A DNA stretch of 64,000 nucleotides, taken from an uncultured Desulfobulbaceae bacterium. GTDB taxonomy: Bacteria; Desulfobacterota; Desulfobulbia; Desulfobulbales; CALZHT01. Location of the stretch: the NCBI GenBank assembly GCA_945787445.1, contig CALZHT010000031.1, positions 20,067 through 84,066 on the forward strand, read 5' to 3'. A program made the translations under genes and the position numbers. Positions 47,167-57,597 of this stretch are shown piece after piece. The stretch's first letter is position 1; every line of letters starts with the position of its first letter. Under the pieces are notes generated by a model. It did no database searches. It saw only the letters and a program-made list of their open reading frames with translations, and was not told where the DNA came from.

Positions 47167-49452
47167 TCATTCCTGCTCAGGCAGGATTTCAATATAGCCG
47201 CAATCTTTTTGGGCGCATTTCAAATGATGGCCCGTCTGTTTTGTTTTTTTCTCTAAAAGAAATGGCGCCTTGCACAGGGGGCAGACCTTGTTAACCGGTT
47301 TATCCCACAAGGCGAAGGTGCACTTCGGGTAACGGTTGCAACTGTAAAACACTTTTCCCCTTTTTGATATTTTCTGGACAATTTCACCATCGCATCCTTC
47401 AGTTGGGCACTTGACGCCAACACTTTGAGCGGGAATGTTTTTACATTCCGGGTAGCCGGAGCACGCGAGGAACTTGCCGAACCGACCCATTTTATATACA
47501 AGCGGCTTTCCACATTTTTCGCATGTTTGATCAGACAACTCAGGTTCTTTACGCTCAACCGGGAGTATTTCTCCTTCTTCCGTCCTGGTAAAATCCATGG
47601 TGTTTTTGCATTCAGGGAAGTTTTCACAAGCAAGAAATTCTCCCATCTTTCCCCACTTGATCACCATTTTGCCTTTGCATGTTTTGCATTGGATATTGGT
47701 GGGAATCGAAAGCCGTTTAATCGACCGCATTTCTTTTTTGGCCTTATCTAAGGTATCATGGAATGGTCCGTAGAAGGTTTTTAAAAGGTGCAGCCAGTCT
47801 TCATTGCCCTCTTCCACTTTATCCAATTTTTTTTCCATGCCGGCCGTAAATTCGACATCCATAATGTCTGGAAAATGATTAACAAGCAAATCGTTCACAA
47901 GTTTTCCCAGATCGGTCGGTCTGAACTTGCGGTCAATCAACAGAACATATTCTTTGTCCTGTATCGTTGACATTATTGATGCATAGGTGCTTGGCCGGCC
48001 AACGCCATTTTCCTCAAGGGCCTTGACCAGAGATGCTTCGGTATAGCGCGGCGGCGGTTGGGTAAAATGCTGTTTCGGTAAAACATCCAAAAAGGTAAGC
48101 ACATCGCCCTTGTTCATTTCAGGAAGCAGGGTGTCTGTTTCGCTATCAGATGCTTGGGGTGTTGGGCTCGGGGCGGAATCTTCCTCTGCTTCTTTGTAAA
48201 TGGAAAGAAACCCTAAAAACTTTACAATAGAGCCGGTTAATTTCAGATGATATTTGGATGCAGCAATAGTGATTGTGGTTTGATCATAAAGAGCCGGCGA
48301 CATTTGGCAGGCGACAAAACGTTTCCAGATAAGGCTATAAAGGGCGAGCATGTCCTTGTCAAGGTATTGTGCCATACTGTCGGGTGTTCTGTTTACATTA
48401 GTCGGGCGAATTGCTTCGTGAGCATCTTGGGCGGATTTGCGGGTTTTGTATTGAACAGGCTTGGCGGGAAGGAATTCTTTACCGTAAGTATTTTTGATAA
48501 AAGATCTCGCTTCACTAAGGGACTCTTTATTAATCCGGGTGGAATCCGTTCTCATATAGGTAATGAGGCCGACCGGGCCTTCTTCGCCAAGTTCCATCCC
48601 TTCATATAGCTTTTGGGCCAGAGACATGGTTTTCTTGGCTGAGTATCGCAGCTTTCTATTTGCCTCGATTTGCAGAGAGCTGGTGATGTATGGCGGGCTT
48701 GGTTTCCTCTTCTTTTGTTTTTTTGCAACATCGGAAACTGTGTACCGCGCTTTGCGGAGCTCGGTAACGATTTCTCTCGCTTGCTCCTCATTATAAATTC
48801 GGTTGTTGTCGAAATCTTTCAAATCAAGCTGGGCAATAAACGAAGGAGGCTCTTTGCCCTTTAAATGGGCGCCAATTGTCCAATATTCTTCAGTCTGGAA
48901 TATTGAAATCTCATGTTCCCGCTCGCAGACCATCCGGACAGCTACTGATTGAACCCTGCCGGCGCTTAATCCCCTCCGCACCTTATCCCAGAGAAGGGGG
49001 GAGATTTTGTAGCCCACCAAGCGATCGAGGATTCTTCGGGCTTGCTGGGCTTCGAAAAGATTTTGGTCGATGGTTTTAGGCTGGTTTATTGCTTCTTTGA
49101 TCGCTTTTTTTGTTAGTTCGTGAAAAAGGGCCCGATAAATCGGTTTTTTCGAAGATTTAAGGATCTCAGCGATATGGTGGGCGATAGCTTCACCTTCCCG
49201 GTCAGGATCCGGGGCCAGGTAAATCATATCAGCTTTTTTGGCAGCACTGTTCAACTCCTTAATAATCTTTGCTTTGCCGCGAATAGTTTCATATTGCGGC
49301 GTAAAATTATTCTCAATGTCAACGCCCAGAGTTTTCACGGGCAGATCCCGGATATGGCCCACCGAGGCTTTTACAACAAAATCCTTCCCTAGGTACTTTT
49401 GCAGTGTTCTTGCCTTGGCAGGTGATTCAACTATTATTAACGATTTCGGCAT
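47167..49452 (-). CDS. topA: DNA topoisomerase I
   Basis: Type IA enzyme that relaxes negative supercoils. The 761 residues start with the Toprim domain ([37 protein letters not shown] near residue 111), carry the catalytic tyrosine in [12 protein letters not shown] (about residue 299) and end with four C4 zinc ribbons from about residue 595: [56 protein letters not shown]...C and [11 protein letters not shown]...C. Four ribbons is a common number. It follows dprA by 104 bases on the same strand, the frequent dprA-topA pairing, and ends just before the heptamer repeat. Confidence 0.97.
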   Translation of the reverse strand: MPKSLIIVESPAKARTLQKYLGKDFVVKASVGHIRDLPVKTLGVDIENNFTPQYETIRGKAKIIKELNSAAKKADMIYLAPDPDREGEAIAHHIAEILKSSKKPIYRALFHELTKKAIKEAINQPKTIDQNLFEAQQARRILDRLVGYKISPLLWDKVRRGLSAGRVQSVAVRMVCEREHEISIFQTEEYWTIGAHLKGKEPPSFIAQLDLKDFDNNRIYNEEQAREIVTELRKARYTVSDVAKKQKKRKPSPPYITSSLQIEANRKLRYSAKKTMSLAQKLYEGMELGEEGPVGLITYMRTDSTRINKESLSEARSFIKNTYGKEFLPAKPVQYKTRKSAQDAHEAIRPTNVNRTPDSMAQYLDKDMLALYSLIWKRFVACQMSPALYDQTTITIAASKYHLKLTGSIVKFLGFLSIYKEAEEDSAPSPTPQASDSETDTLLPEMNKGDVLTFLDVLPKQHFTQPPPRYTEASLVKALEENGVGRPSTYASIMSTIQDKEYVLLIDRKFRPTDLGKLVNDLLVNHFPDIMDVEFTAGMEKKLDKVEEGNEDWLHLLKTFYGPFHDTLDKAKKEMRSIKRLSIPTNIQCKTCKGKMVIKWGKMGEFLACENFPECKNTMDFTRTEEGEILPVERKEPELSDQTCEKCGKPLVYKMGRFGKFLACSGYPECKNIPAQSVGVKCPTEGCDGEIVQKISKRGKVFYSCNRYPKCTFALWDKPVNKVCPLCKAPFLLEKKTKQTGHHLKCAQKDCGYIEILPEQE

Positions 49453-49556
49453 AATAAGATAAATTCACAAAAAATAATTGTTTGCTCTTTGATATGATGC
49501 ACTATGTATTGGGGTTATTTCAATAACAAAAGAAGGAGCAAATGACAAAGAAAATT

Positions 49557-50666
49557 TTAAACTTCTTTCTGATATTGTTTCCCTGGCAGGACTTTGATAA
49601 GTGACTTCAGCTCTAAAAGCAGCAAGGCTTCGCTGGTTTTTTGGGAAGAAAGATCTGCTTCTCGAATTATTTCATCAATTGTTTTTGGATAGACAGTGAG
49701 GAGGGAAAAGATTTTTTCTTCGTCGGCTGAAAGATCCTGGTGATTGATAGTAGTATCAGTAGCTTTGTTTCCATGTTCAGTCAAAGTGGGGGCTGGGAAA
49801 AAAATGAGTTCTTCCAGAATATCATTAAGAGTATGAACTAATTTGGCCCCCTGCTGCAGGAGCCTGTGGGTGCCTTCACTCTTTATCGAATCAATCCTGC
49901 CGGGCACGGCAAAAATATCTTTTCCTTGTTCAAGGGCGTGTTGGGCTGTGATCAGAGATCCTGAATTTTTGGTTGCCTCAACAACCAAGACACCGTGTGA
50001 CAGGCCGCTGATTATTCTGTTGCGCGCTGGGAATCTAAAGGCATCAGGCGGCGTTCCAAAAGGGTATTCACTGACAATGGCGCCGGTTGCCATGATTTTT
50101 TCATAAAGCTTCCTGTTTTGCTTGGGATAGATTATTTCGATGCCACAGCCAAGCACTGCGATGGTCGTTCCGCCCGTCGATAAGGCGCCGGCGTGGGCGG
50201 CGGTATCTATTCCTAATGCTAATCCACTTATAACACTCAAGCCCTTGTCTGCGATCTGGGTGGCGAAACGGGCAGCGATGTTTTGGCCATATGAAGTTGA
50301 AGAGCGTGCCCCGACTATGGCTATGCCTGGCATCTTCAGAGCCTCTTTGTTGCCCTTTGTAAACAAAACAACCGGAGGGTTTGCTATGTTGCGCAACTGT
50401 TCAGGATACCCCGGGTTTTCCCAGGAGATAATGGTCGTTCCGGTTTTTTCTGCGTTCCGGGCTATACCTTCAGCTGCCCTTAATGGTGGAGTATTGGCGA
50501 GAAACTCAAGACATGATTTTTTTATGCCATGGACTTTGATGAGTTCGCCATAGGCGGCCTTAAAAATCATTTCAGGCCTTCCGAAATGTTCAACAAGGCG
50601 GAGGCACCCCACCGGACCCAACCCGGGCGTAAGAGAAAGGGCCAGCCATTCTATGAGATTTCCCAT
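49557..50666 (-). CDS. dprA: DNA processing protein DprA
   Basis: 369-residue loader of RecA onto incoming single-stranded DNA during transformation, also conserved in bacteria not known to be competent. N-terminal SAM/HhH-like region (LTPGLGPVGCLRLVEHFGRP), Rossmann core with IAIVGARSSTSYGQNIA near residue 113, SGLALGIDTAAHAGAL near 144 and the NRIISGLSHGVLVVEA stretch near 215, then a C-terminal winged helix (TIDEIIREADLSSQKTSEAL near 325) of the Z-DNA-binding-like DML1 type. Sits between rpoD and topA on the same strand. Confidence 0.95.
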   Translation of the reverse strand: MGNLIEWLALSLTPGLGPVGCLRLVEHFGRPEMIFKAAYGELIKVHGIKKSCLEFLANTPPLRAAEGIARNAEKTGTTIISWENPGYPEQLRNIANPPVVLFTKGNKEALKMPGIAIVGARSSTSYGQNIAARFATQIADKGLSVISGLALGIDTAAHAGALSTGGTTIAVLGCGIEIIYPKQNRKLYEKIMATGAIVSEYPFGTPPDAFRFPARNRIISGLSHGVLVVEATKNSGSLITAQHALEQGKDIFAVPGRIDSIKSEGTHRLLQQGAKLVHTLNDILEELIFFPAPTLTEHGNKATDTTINHQDLSADEEKIFSLLTVYPKTIDEIIREADLSSQKTSEALLLLELKSLIKVLPGKQYQKEV

Positions 50667-50683
50667 AAATACGAGCGTAAAAG

Positions 50684-50767
50684 AAGTGCCTAAAGTGAGC
50701 TAAAGTTCGAAGTGCCTTAAGTTAAAGGATGTATTTGATCAGATAAGTACCTTAACTTTAGGCACTT
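50684..50767. repeat. Repeated inverted 13-mers between rpoD and dprA
   Basis: AAGTGCCTAAAGT (50684-50696) and its exact complement ACTTTAGGCACTT (50755-50767) enclose another related unit, AAGTGCCTTAAGTTAAAGG at 50710, which pairs nearly fully with CCTTAACTTTAGGCACTT at 50750. The whole can fold as alternative hairpins in the rpoD 3' region or dprA leader; T runs are weak, so a terminator role is uncertain. Confidence 0.6.
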
Positions 50768-52449
50768 TATTCAATAAAGCTTGTTAAATGCTTTTTGCGC
50801 GTTGGGTGTTTGAGTTTCTGGATGGCCTTGGCTTCAATCTGGCGGATCCTTTCCCGGGTAACCGAGAAGGTTTTTCCTACCTCTTCCAAGGTAAGGTCCT
50901 GCAAAGTATCGATGCCGAAGCGCATACGCAGGACACGTTCTTCTCTTGGGGTCAGCGATTTAAGGACCTTATTCATGCTATCGCGCATGCTTTCAATGAT
51001 GCTGGCTTCATAAGGGGACAAGGTGTTTTCATCTTCAATGAAGTCAGCCAGGCTGCTGTCTTCTCCATCACCTATGGGCGTATCCAGGGAAATCGGCTCT
51101 TTAGCTATTTTTAAGATGTTTTTAACCTTTTCCACATCAAGTTCAAGCCGAAAAGCCATTTCTTCCGGCGTAGGTTCGCGATTGTTTTCGCGGATAAAAT
51201 CCTTGGCCTCTTTAAGAAGTCTGTTGATGGTGTCGATCATATGAACCGGTATACGTATGGTTCTTCCCTGGTCGGCAATAGCGCGGGTAATGGATTGCCT
51301 GATCCACCATGTTGCGTATGTACTGAATTTATACCCTCTGCGATATTCAAACTTTTCCACAGCCTTGATAAGCCCGATATTGCCTTCTTGGACCAGATCT
51401 AGAAGCTGCAAGCCGCGGTTGGCGTATTTTTTGGCGACACTTACCACAAGACGCAGGTTCGCCCTGATCAATTCGTTTTTTGCTTCCCTGCTGATAATGC
51501 CACCCTGGTCGAGCTGGGCAAAGATTTTATCAAGAAGTTCGGCGTCAACACCATGGAGAGCTTCAAAGTTGCGTAATTGATCTTTGAATTCTTCCGATTT
51601 ATCCATGGTAGATGGTAAGGCATCAGCTTGTTCCGCTCTTTGCATTGATTCGAGTATGTTATTTTGCAAAGTCTGGTATATTCTGGATATTCTTTTGAAA
51701 TTATTTATAATTTCTTGAATATGAGTGTTGTGTATCCGGTCGTCGCTAAAGATTCTGACAATTGCGCTTGTGTTCCTTTCTATCCTGACCAATATTTTAA
51801 TTGCTGTTTCTTGGTCGATGTCGTTGCGCAGCAGGTCCATGCGCAAGGAAGCGCGCTCTTTTTCAAGGCGTTCCGCTTCGCTGACTTGCCACATAAAGCG
51901 TTCCTTGGCTTCCTCCAGTATGATCGGATCGGCGCTGTCAAGACCACGTAAAATGTTGGTAATACTGATGCTGCCATCAAGTAGTCTTTCTGCCAAGTCT
52001 TTTAAGGTTCTGATGGCAAGGGGAAGAGATAATACGGCATTTTGGATTGTTTTTTCACCCCACTCGATCCTTTTGGTGATTTCAATTTCTTCGGCCGGGG
52101 AAAGAAGGGAAACAGCGCCCATCTCTCTGAGGTACACTTTAACGGGATCAAGGGAAGGAAGAAGCCACGAATCTTTTGGAGAGGCAGCGGTTTTTTTGTT
52201 TTTGGCCGCTTTGTTCTTCTTTCCTTTTTCCACTTCTTCTGCATCTGCAACTTCCGATTTGTCCTTACTGTCATCCTCAAACATTGAAGTAAGATCATCA
52301 AGAGGTTCTTCATCGAGCTCTTCCTGATCCATATCAATATCCTCTTCATCCGCAACTTTTTTAGATGTTTCTTTCAGTTTTTCTTTTTGCGATGCAGCAA
52401 CAGCTTCGGCTTTCTTTTTTTTCTGCAAAGACTTTCTCCTATTGGTCAC
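50767..52449 (-). CDS. rpoD: RNA polymerase primary sigma factor (sigma-70)
   Basis: 560 residues. The N-terminal 100 residues are charged and low in complexity; region 1.2 starts near [21 protein letters not shown] (about 107). Regions 2.1-2.4 are [60 protein letters not shown] and [10 protein letters not shown] (about 330-400). Region 3 follows, and region 4.2 is [28 protein letters not shown] near 520. All recognition residues for -10 and -35 elements are in place. dnaG ends 17 bases upstream, giving a dnaG-rpoD macromolecular-synthesis operon without rpsU. Confidence 0.97.
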   Translation of the reverse strand: MTNRRKSLQKKKKAEAVAASQKEKLKETSKKVADEEDIDMDQEELDEEPLDDLTSMFEDDSKDKSEVADAEEVEKGKKNKAAKNKKTAASPKDSWLLPSLDPVKVYLREMGAVSLLSPAEEIEITKRIEWGEKTIQNAVLSLPLAIRTLKDLAERLLDGSISITNILRGLDSADPIILEEAKERFMWQVSEAERLEKERASLRMDLLRNDIDQETAIKILVRIERNTSAIVRIFSDDRIHNTHIQEIINNFKRISRIYQTLQNNILESMQRAEQADALPSTMDKSEEFKDQLRNFEALHGVDAELLDKIFAQLDQGGIISREAKNELIRANLRLVVSVAKKYANRGLQLLDLVQEGNIGLIKAVEKFEYRRGYKFSTYATWWIRQSITRAIADQGRTIRIPVHMIDTINRLLKEAKDFIRENNREPTPEEMAFRLELDVEKVKNILKIAKEPISLDTPIGDGEDSSLADFIEDENTLSPYEASIIESMRDSMNKVLKSLTPREERVLRMRFGIDTLQDLTLEEVGKTFSVTRERIRQIEAKAIQKLKHPTRKKHLTSFIE

Positions 52450-52466
52450 GATTGATGATAATTGAT

Positions 52467-54230
52467 TTAAAAAGACAGAGCCTTGTCAATCGCCTTTTTC
52501 TCTTCCATCAATTTAAGACATAACGGGACATTCTTTTTCAGTTCGGCTTCATTAATCCGCTGAATTAATTTTTCTTTCCTGTTTTTTAGGGTGTTATGTT
52601 GCAACCATGCCAAAATTTCATCAACCCTTTCCTGTTCATCAGAATAGACAGGTGCGGAAACCAAGAGGTGGGATAGAAAGGATCGCAATGGTCCGGCAGT
52701 ATTGTCCAATAAAAATTCCGGCGCCATGTCATAATCTTTTGGATCAAGGTTTGTTAAGAGAGATAGAATTTCTATGCCATAGATATCGGTTACAGCTTCT
52801 TCAAGACCTGCTCCGATAAATTTCGGTAAATATTTTGGATAGGAAATCAAAAACTCAAAGAGTTGTCTCTGCTGCATGGGCATATGGATTTGTTTGGGGG
52901 TGTCTTTTCCCTCTTTTTGCGAAGAAGCAATCGGTGAAGAGTGAGCAAAACCTGCCAGCATTTGGTCCGGTGTAATCCCTAATTTTTGGCTGAAATGGGC
53001 AACAAATATCGTTTGCGTCATCTTTTGCTCTTTAAGGCTTGCAACAATGGGCATGAGTTCTTGGAGTATCCTGTTTTTCCCCTCGAGCGTCAAACCGTAT
53101 GTGTCCACCAGAATTTCATAAACAAATTCAGGAAGGGATTTGGCGTTATCAAGGAGCGCAGTAAAATTTTCCTTTCCTCTTGAGCGCAGAAAGGTGTCAG
53201 GATCATCACTGTCGGGAATGATGACAACTTTCGCTTGAATATGTTCGGCCAGGAAAAGGGGCACTGCCCGCATTGCGGCCTTTAGGCCGGCCTGATCACC
53301 ATCAAACAGAAGAACCGCCTCATCTGCATAGCCCTTAAGAATGCGTAAATGATTCCGGGTCAAGGCGGTCCCTAACGGGGCAATTACGTTTCTAATGCCA
53401 TGGGCAACCATTGACAAAAGATCAAAATTTCCTTCGACTATAAAGCATATGTTTTCTTTTCGGATAGAATCTCTGTTTTCATAAATTCCGTATAAGGTGC
53501 GGCTCTTGTCAAAGATTGGGGTTTCAGGCGAGTTAAGATATTTGGGTTGCCCGTCGCCCAGAATTCGTCCGCCAAAACCGATAATTCTTCCATTTGAACC
53601 GTTGATTGGAAAGATGATGCGGTTCCGGAATCGATCATAATAACCGCCCCGCTCTTTTGGAACAATCAGCCCTGCTGCGTGGATATCTTTGGTGCTAAAA
53701 TGATTTGTTAACGGTTTGGTTAGAAAATCCCAGCTTTCCGGCGCATATCCAATACGGAACAATTGCGTGGTCTCTGAGGAAAGTCCCCGTTCTGCGAGGT
53801 ACTGCCTGGCCTTTTCAGCCTGAGGATCTTGAATAAGGAATTTATGAAAGAGATCTGCGGCTTTTTCGTTTATTTTGAATAAATTTTCCCGTTTGGATGC
53901 TTTTGCCTTTTCATCTGCAGAAAGGGATCTTTCCGGCAAATCAACATTATAGCGCCTGGCAAGTTCCTTCAAGGCATCAGGAAAAGTCAGGCGATGGTAT
54001 TTCATCATGAAAGTGAATACATCGCCACCCTCGCCGCAACCGAAGCAGTGAAACGACCTTCTGTCAGGATTCACTATAAATGACGGCGTCTTTTCAGAAT
54101 GAAAGGGGCAAAGCCCTTTTAGGTTTATGCCGGTTTTTTTTAGAGTAACATGCTCGCCTATAATATCGGCGATATTGACTGTGTCTTTAAGAAGTTGGAC
54201 AGTGTCTTCACGAAGTGGATAGGCTACCAT
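52467..54230 (-). CDS. dnaG: DNA primase
   Basis: Makes RNA primers at the replication fork. 587 residues: CHC2 zinc-binding domain ([20 protein letters not shown] then [12 protein letters not shown], residues about 40-70), the RNA polymerase core with Toprim ([20 protein letters not shown] near 265 and [14 protein letters not shown] near 315), and a C-terminal helicase-binding region. The usual EGYxD Toprim motif is EGNFD here, keeping the catalytic Glu. The ATG at 54230 gives the expected start, [20 protein letters not shown]; a TTG eleven codons upstream is less likely. First gene of the dnaG-rpoD operon. Confidence 0.96.
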   Translation of the reverse strand: MVAYPLREDTVQLLKDTVNIADIIGEHVTLKKTGINLKGLCPFHSEKTPSFIVNPDRRSFHCFGCGEGGDVFTFMMKYHRLTFPDALKELARRYNVDLPERSLSADEKAKASKRENLFKINEKAADLFHKFLIQDPQAEKARQYLAERGLSSETTQLFRIGYAPESWDFLTKPLTNHFSTKDIHAAGLIVPKERGGYYDRFRNRIIFPINGSNGRIIGFGGRILGDGQPKYLNSPETPIFDKSRTLYGIYENRDSIRKENICFIVEGNFDLLSMVAHGIRNVIAPLGTALTRNHLRILKGYADEAVLLFDGDQAGLKAAMRAVPLFLAEHIQAKVVIIPDSDDPDTFLRSRGKENFTALLDNAKSLPEFVYEILVDTYGLTLEGKNRILQELMPIVASLKEQKMTQTIFVAHFSQKLGITPDQMLAGFAHSSPIASSQKEGKDTPKQIHMPMQQRQLFEFLISYPKYLPKFIGAGLEEAVTDIYGIEILSLLTNLDPKDYDMAPEFLLDNTAGPLRSFLSHLLVSAPVYSDEQERVDEILAWLQHNTLKNRKEKLIQRINEAELKKNVPLCLKLMEEKKAIDKALSF

Positions 54231-54279
54231 AAAAAACCGACCAAGGAAAAGAGAGATGTACAATACAAATCAACACTGT

Positions 54280-54307
54280 ATAATAAGCCGTCAACTGGTA
54301 GTTGCAA
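54280..54307 (-). promoter_or_regulatory. Possible promoter of the dnaG-rpoD operon
   Basis: On the minus strand TTGCAA (54307-54302) and TATTAT (54285-54280) are separated by 16 bases, about 50 bases upstream of dnaG. The -35 match is weak; a TTGACA a little further upstream lacks a matching -10. Confidence 0.3.
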
Positions 54308-54435
54308 TTTGTACGTAACTTCAATTTGTGTCAAGGAAAAAAACCCAATTAATAAAAGATATTAATTGCTAATATACTTGGTTTATTTAATTTTTGCTTG
54401 ATCTTTCTTACATGAATTGAGCCACGGGAACGGTG

Positions 54436-55158
54436 ATGGAAACTGATGTAACCAAGGTTTTGACATACGAAATAAAGAAGGAGCTTGCAGATCGATATTT
54501 CGGTTTTCGCAAGATAATCGAAGAAGACAAAGAGGATCTGCAGCAAAAAGTTCATTACTACACCCGATCCATTGTCCAGAAGATTTGTTTTGATTTGGTG
54601 CGCCTTTACATGCTTCTCAAAGACAGGGAATTAATCCGCGCTTTTCTTGACCTTGCCGGCATGGAAGAAGAAATATTTTATGATCCCTATTTTTCAGAAT
54701 CCATGACCCTCAGGGCCAAGGTGTTTCAAGGGCTGAAGTCCAGGGGACTTACCCGGGGCGCCCGCTTTAAGAATCTCGTGTTTGACAGCTACGAAGAGCT
54801 TGTTAGGCATGTCGGGGAATACCGGGAGATTTTTGGCGAACTCCTTGAATTCCAGGAAATGATCAATGAGGAAATAAAAATATTTTATCAAAAGCATGAT
54901 ATCAGCAACATCATGGGTTTTTTGCGATCCCTTGATACAGCCGGGCAAATTAGCGGACTCGACACCGGTATTGAGAGAGGGTTTGATGCCAGCATGCAAA
55001 AAAAGATGAAAGTGGGTCCTCCTGAGCCGATTGAGCAGGATTTGCCTGTTATGCCGCCCCTGGTTCCTTTGCCGCACATCCGGAGTAAGTTAAAAAAAAT
55101 TGTGGAAAAAGCGCTTAAACTGCACCATGGCGAGTTTCATATACCGCGTGTTGCGTAG
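54436..55158 (+). CDS. Conserved hypothetical helical protein
   Basis: 240 residues, almost all alpha-helical and charged, with no signal peptide and no membrane segment. The N-terminal half (LADRYFGFRKIIEEDKEDLQ, YYTRSIVQKICFDLVRLYML) looks like a coiled-coil or helical-bundle domain; residues about 195-225 are Pro-rich (PPEPIEQDLPVMPPLVPLPH), then a basic helix ends the protein. I do not recognise a named family but have the impression that it is conserved in sulfate reducers. The ATG at 54436 is used; a GTG directly before it is also possible. Divergent from dnaG. Confidence 0.6.
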   Translation: METDVTKVLTYEIKKELADRYFGFRKIIEEDKEDLQQKVHYYTRSIVQKICFDLVRLYMLLKDRELIRAFLDLAGMEEEIFYDPYFSESMTLRAKVFQGLKSRGLTRGARFKNLVFDSYEELVRHVGEYREIFGELLEFQEMINEEIKIFYQKHDISNIMGFLRSLDTAGQISGLDTGIERGFDASMQKKMKVGPPEPIEQDLPVMPPLVPLPHIRSKLKKIVEKALKLHHGEFHIPRVA

Positions 55159-55262
55159 AGGCACAAAGGCATGAAGGTTGAAGGCGCTGAGGCACAAGAT
55201 AGTGATATTAAAACCTGATGAAGTTGTAGAAAAGCTTTCCGATTAATCTGCTATTGTCTTTT

Positions 55263-55723
55263 CTACTTTTTCTCTAAGGCAGCCATAAACTCCTCCACCG
55301 TAATGCCGGCTTGTTTGATCGCACTTCTGAGAGTTCCAAGGGCAAGTTGCTTATGTCTGGCCTGGATCCGTGAGCGTTCGTCAGGGATCCGGATGCGCGA
55401 AGGGAACGAATTCGATTATCCTTGTGTGATATCGAAGAGTTCTCGACAAAGCAGGCGGGCCGCTGACGGGCGCCCCAAAGGGCGGCGTACCGACAGAGAA
55501 TGAAAGTATAGGATATGGTGCTCTAGCTATATTGTTAAATTATATCAATTAATTATGTGTTAAATTTATTGTTTGCCGTCACGGCTTCAGGTTTGGGTAT
55601 TACACATCCTTTATCTTGCCTTCGCAATACTACATGGCTGCCTTTCTGGCGAGCTTCATAAAAACCTAGCTTTTTGAACACCTTGATTGCTTTGTCACCC
55701 GAAATGCGAGGCAGTTCAGGCAT
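55263..55723 (-). pseudogene. hicA: HicA toxin gene split by a family 2 repeat
   Basis: HicA is a small dsRNA-binding-fold mRNA interferase. The 5' part starts at the ATG at 55723 (MPELPRISGDKAIKVFKKLG), including the catalytic histidine in RQKGSHVVLRRQDKGCVIP, and then enters the repeat, where the frame ends after 51 codons at a TAA near 55568. On the other side of the repeat, at 55265-55360, the same strand encodes the missing HicA C-terminus, HKQLALGTLRSAIKQAGITV EEFMAALEKK, followed by TAG. Removing the 231-bp repeat (55361-55591) would nearly restore one gene. HicB overlaps the start by eight bases, the normal coupling. The N-terminal product still holds the catalytic His but lacks the last strand and helix, so it is probably inactive. 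Confidence 0.85.
55361..55591 (+). repeat. Dispersed repeat family 2, full copy A (inside hicA)
   Basis: 231 bases. Ends CCTGGATCCGTGA and TCACGGCTTCAGG form a terminal inverted repeat with two mismatches. Internal conserved blocks shared with copy B include GATTATCCT, GTGTGATAT, AAGAGTT and CGACAAAGCAG. An internal stem pairs CGTCAG (55380 area) with CTGACG (55452 area). No coding capacity. Confidence 0.9.
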
Positions 55724-55922
55724 GGGATGGCACCTCGAATGTTGTGAGGATGGGGCGATAGCTTTGTTTCAGGGGAAACTCTTCAAGATACAGTTCAGTC
55801 GCCTCTTGAAGGTTTTTCACTGCATCCTCTATGGTTTCTCCTTGGCTGGCGGTCCCTACTTCAGGACATTCCGCCACGTAAAGATCATCTTCTTTGTGCA
55901 CAATTGCGGTATATGTACTCAT
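55716..55922 (-). CDS. hicB: HicB-type antitoxin
   Basis: 68 residues forming the RNase H-like HicB fold: MSTYTAIVHKEDDLYVAECP, EVGTASQGETIEDAVKNLQE and ATELYLEEFPLKQ follow the family pattern strand-strand-helix. It lacks a long C-terminal DNA-binding domain, as in the short HicB class. AAGGTGA precedes the ATG. It is upstream of and overlaps hicA (55716-55723). With hicA interrupted, this antitoxin has no working partner in the locus; it may persist by neutralising other HicA toxins. Confidence 0.88.
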   Translation of the reverse strand: MSTYTAIVHKEDDLYVAECPEVGTASQGETIEDAVKNLQEATELYLEEFPLKQSYRPILTTFEVPSHA

Positions 55923-56087
55923 CAGTTCACCTTATCCTTATGCTTTCCTAGATGGACAAGTTTTCCTTAGTGGCAATTTCTAGATTAATAGTAGGACAGG
56001 GAGTAATAAAATTGTACCAATTTTTAACACTTTTTACCTTTTCGCCTTCTGCCTTTCTACCTTTCCTCCTTCCCCAAATATTTTTAC

Positions 56088-56960
56088 CTATTTATTCTTG
56101 AGATCAAGATACATCTCATAGGCCTTTGCGGGCTCAAGATTTTCATGCACCACGGCGCCCACCGCCTGGATCATCGCTACCGGCGATTCGGACTGAAATA
56201 TGTTACGGCCCATGTCCACGCCGGACGCGCCTTCCTGTACGGCATTATACGCCATAGTCAATGCATCCTGTTCCGGGATCTTTTTCCCGCCGGCCATGAC
56301 TATGGGAACAGGGCAACTTGCGGTGACGGTCTCAAATCCTTCGGGAATATAATATGTCTTCACGTAATGGGCGCCAAGTTCGGCGCAGATTCTACAAGCC
56401 AATCGGAAATAGCGGGCATCGCGAGCCATGTCCTTGCCAACCGCGGTTACCGCCAGGATGGGAATGCCAAAACGGTTACCCATGTCAACCAGACGGGTCA
56501 TGTTATGCACCGACTGGGTTTCATGTTCGCCGCCGATAAATACTTGAACTGCAAGGGCAGCAGCGTTTAAGCGCACCGCGTCTTCCATGTCCATGGCCAG
56601 CTGTTCGTTGGAAAGTTCCTTGAGGATGCTTGGCCCGCCGCTTGCCCTGAGAACGATGGCCCTAGTGTAGGAGGCCGGCACCAGGGAGCGCAGGATGCCG
56701 CGGGTCAGCATCAGGGTGTCGGCATAGGGGGCTATGGGCAGGATATTGAGGTCAATGCGCTCAAGGCCTGTGGTGGGTCCCTGGAAATAGCCGTGGTCGA
56801 TGGCAAGCATAACAGTCCTGCCGGAAACAGGATTGAAGATGCGCGACAGACGGTTTTTCATGCCCCAGTCCAGCGAGTTGGAGCCTTTTAGAAAAAAGCC
56901 CTGACTTTCCTGGGGCTGGTCGATATAGAATTGTTTTCCTTCCTTATCCGGTGCAGGCAT
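56088..56960 (-). CDS. LsrF-like class I aldolase/thiolase (DhnA family)
   Basis: 290-residue TIM-barrel enzyme very like E. coli LsrF, the thiolase that cleaves 3-hydroxy-5-phosphonooxypentane-2,4-dione in autoinducer-2 breakdown. Shared stretches are [73 protein letters not shown] and [20 protein letters not shown]. The Schiff-base lysine is K201 in AHYVKTYY. No lsrACDBGK genes are in the window, so AI-2 uptake is not supported; related aldolases act in aromatic amino acid or sugar-phosphate pathways. It neighbours a zinc dehydrogenase on the same strand (57598-58629) with a mobile element in between. The true substrate is open. Confidence 0.8.
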   Translation of the reverse strand: MPAPDKEGKQFYIDQPQESQGFFLKGSNSLDWGMKNRLSRIFNPVSGRTVMLAIDHGYFQGPTTGLERIDLNILPIAPYADTLMLTRGILRSLVPASYTRAIVLRASGGPSILKELSNEQLAMDMEDAVRLNAAALAVQVFIGGEHETQSVHNMTRLVDMGNRFGIPILAVTAVGKDMARDARYFRLACRICAELGAHYVKTYYIPEGFETVTASCPVPIVMAGGKKIPEQDALTMAYNAVQEGASGVDMGRNIFQSESPVAMIQAVGAVVHENLEPAKAYEMYLDLKNK

Positions 56961-56999
56961 TGTTATCTCCTTCTGTGTTTATTAATAACTAATGAGCGT

Positions 57000-57539
57000 G
57001 AGGACTAAAAGTCCGGAGACGGAGCAAATAGATCCGTTTAAATCGTGCTCGTGCTCGTGCGCGTAATCGTAATCGATCTTCCGCTTATTCTGTCATCCTG
57101 CTGAGCATACTCACAATTCTGTGCAGCAGCTTTTTCCCTTCATCAGCTCCTGACTGTTCCATAGCTTTCATCACCCGCAATTCATCAAGAATTGCTGCGC
57201 ACTCCAATGCTGATCCACGAGCTATCCCCAAGAATCGCTTCCGGTCGGGAGTTGATCTTTTTCCATTGCCCTCAGCAATGTTTCGAGGGATTGATTGTGA
57301 TGCCCGAATCAATTCATCTCTTGCAAATCGAAAACTGCCTTTCAGGTGATCGATACGATTAAATACCCAGGCGACGAATTGTAAACTTACCTGGTATACA
57401 TCAAGTTTTTCACGATCAAACACTGAGCTATGTTTCCTTTTCGATTGCGTCGATTACGAGCACGAGCACGAAAATAACTAATTCGAGCCAAAGCTGCCGC
57501 CTAAATGGCGGGTTTTGTCCTTAACAGAGACTAATAAAC
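57000..57539 (-). mobile_element. Four-helix-bundle gene element, full copy
   Basis: On the minus strand it runs from ATTAGTCTCTGTTAAGGACA (57539 side) through GACAAAACCCGCCATTTAGG, a palindromic CGTGCTCGTGCTCGTAATCG tract, the four-helix-bundle gene, another run of alternating CGTAATCG/GCACGAGC units, to the GGACTTTTAGTCC palindrome near 57003. A shortened inverted copy of the same sequence lies at 58806-59060. Confidence 0.7.
57085..57423 (-). CDS. Four helix bundle protein (S23/IVS type)
   Basis: 112 residues of the family first found in intervening sequences of 23S rRNA genes and related to the Avd accessory protein of diversity-generating retroelements. Family phrases are EKLDVYQVSLQFVAWVF near residue 5, FARDELIRASQSIPRNIAEG near 34, NGKRSTPDRKRFLGIARGSA near 54 and ECAAILDELRVM near 76. 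It starts at a GTG at 57423. The gene is intact and sits inside a repeated sequence with an internally deleted relative 1.4 kb away. No 23S rRNA gene or reverse transcriptase is near. Its role is unknown; a pentameric RNA-binding bundle is the best-supported picture. Confidence 0.85.
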   Translation of the reverse strand: MFDREKLDVYQVSLQFVAWVFNRIDHLKGSFRFARDELIRASQSIPRNIAEGNGKRSTPDRKRFLGIARGSALECAAILDELRVMKAMEQSGADEGKKLLHRIVSMLSRMTE

Positions 57540-57597
57540 GTCACCATATTTGCTGCTTCATGTACTTAGTGGCTTCTGCCCCTGAAACTCCTTCTCT

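Noticed and set aside
54410..54425. GAATTGAGCCAC, identical to part of the IS21 terminal repeat at 5491-5502
   Set aside because: Only 12 bases match, with no second repeat or IS gene nearby; taken as chance.
55361..55591. Family 2 repeats as integron attC sites
   Set aside because: They are longer than most attC sites, lack the GTTRRRY/RYYYAAC core, and are not arranged as a cassette array.
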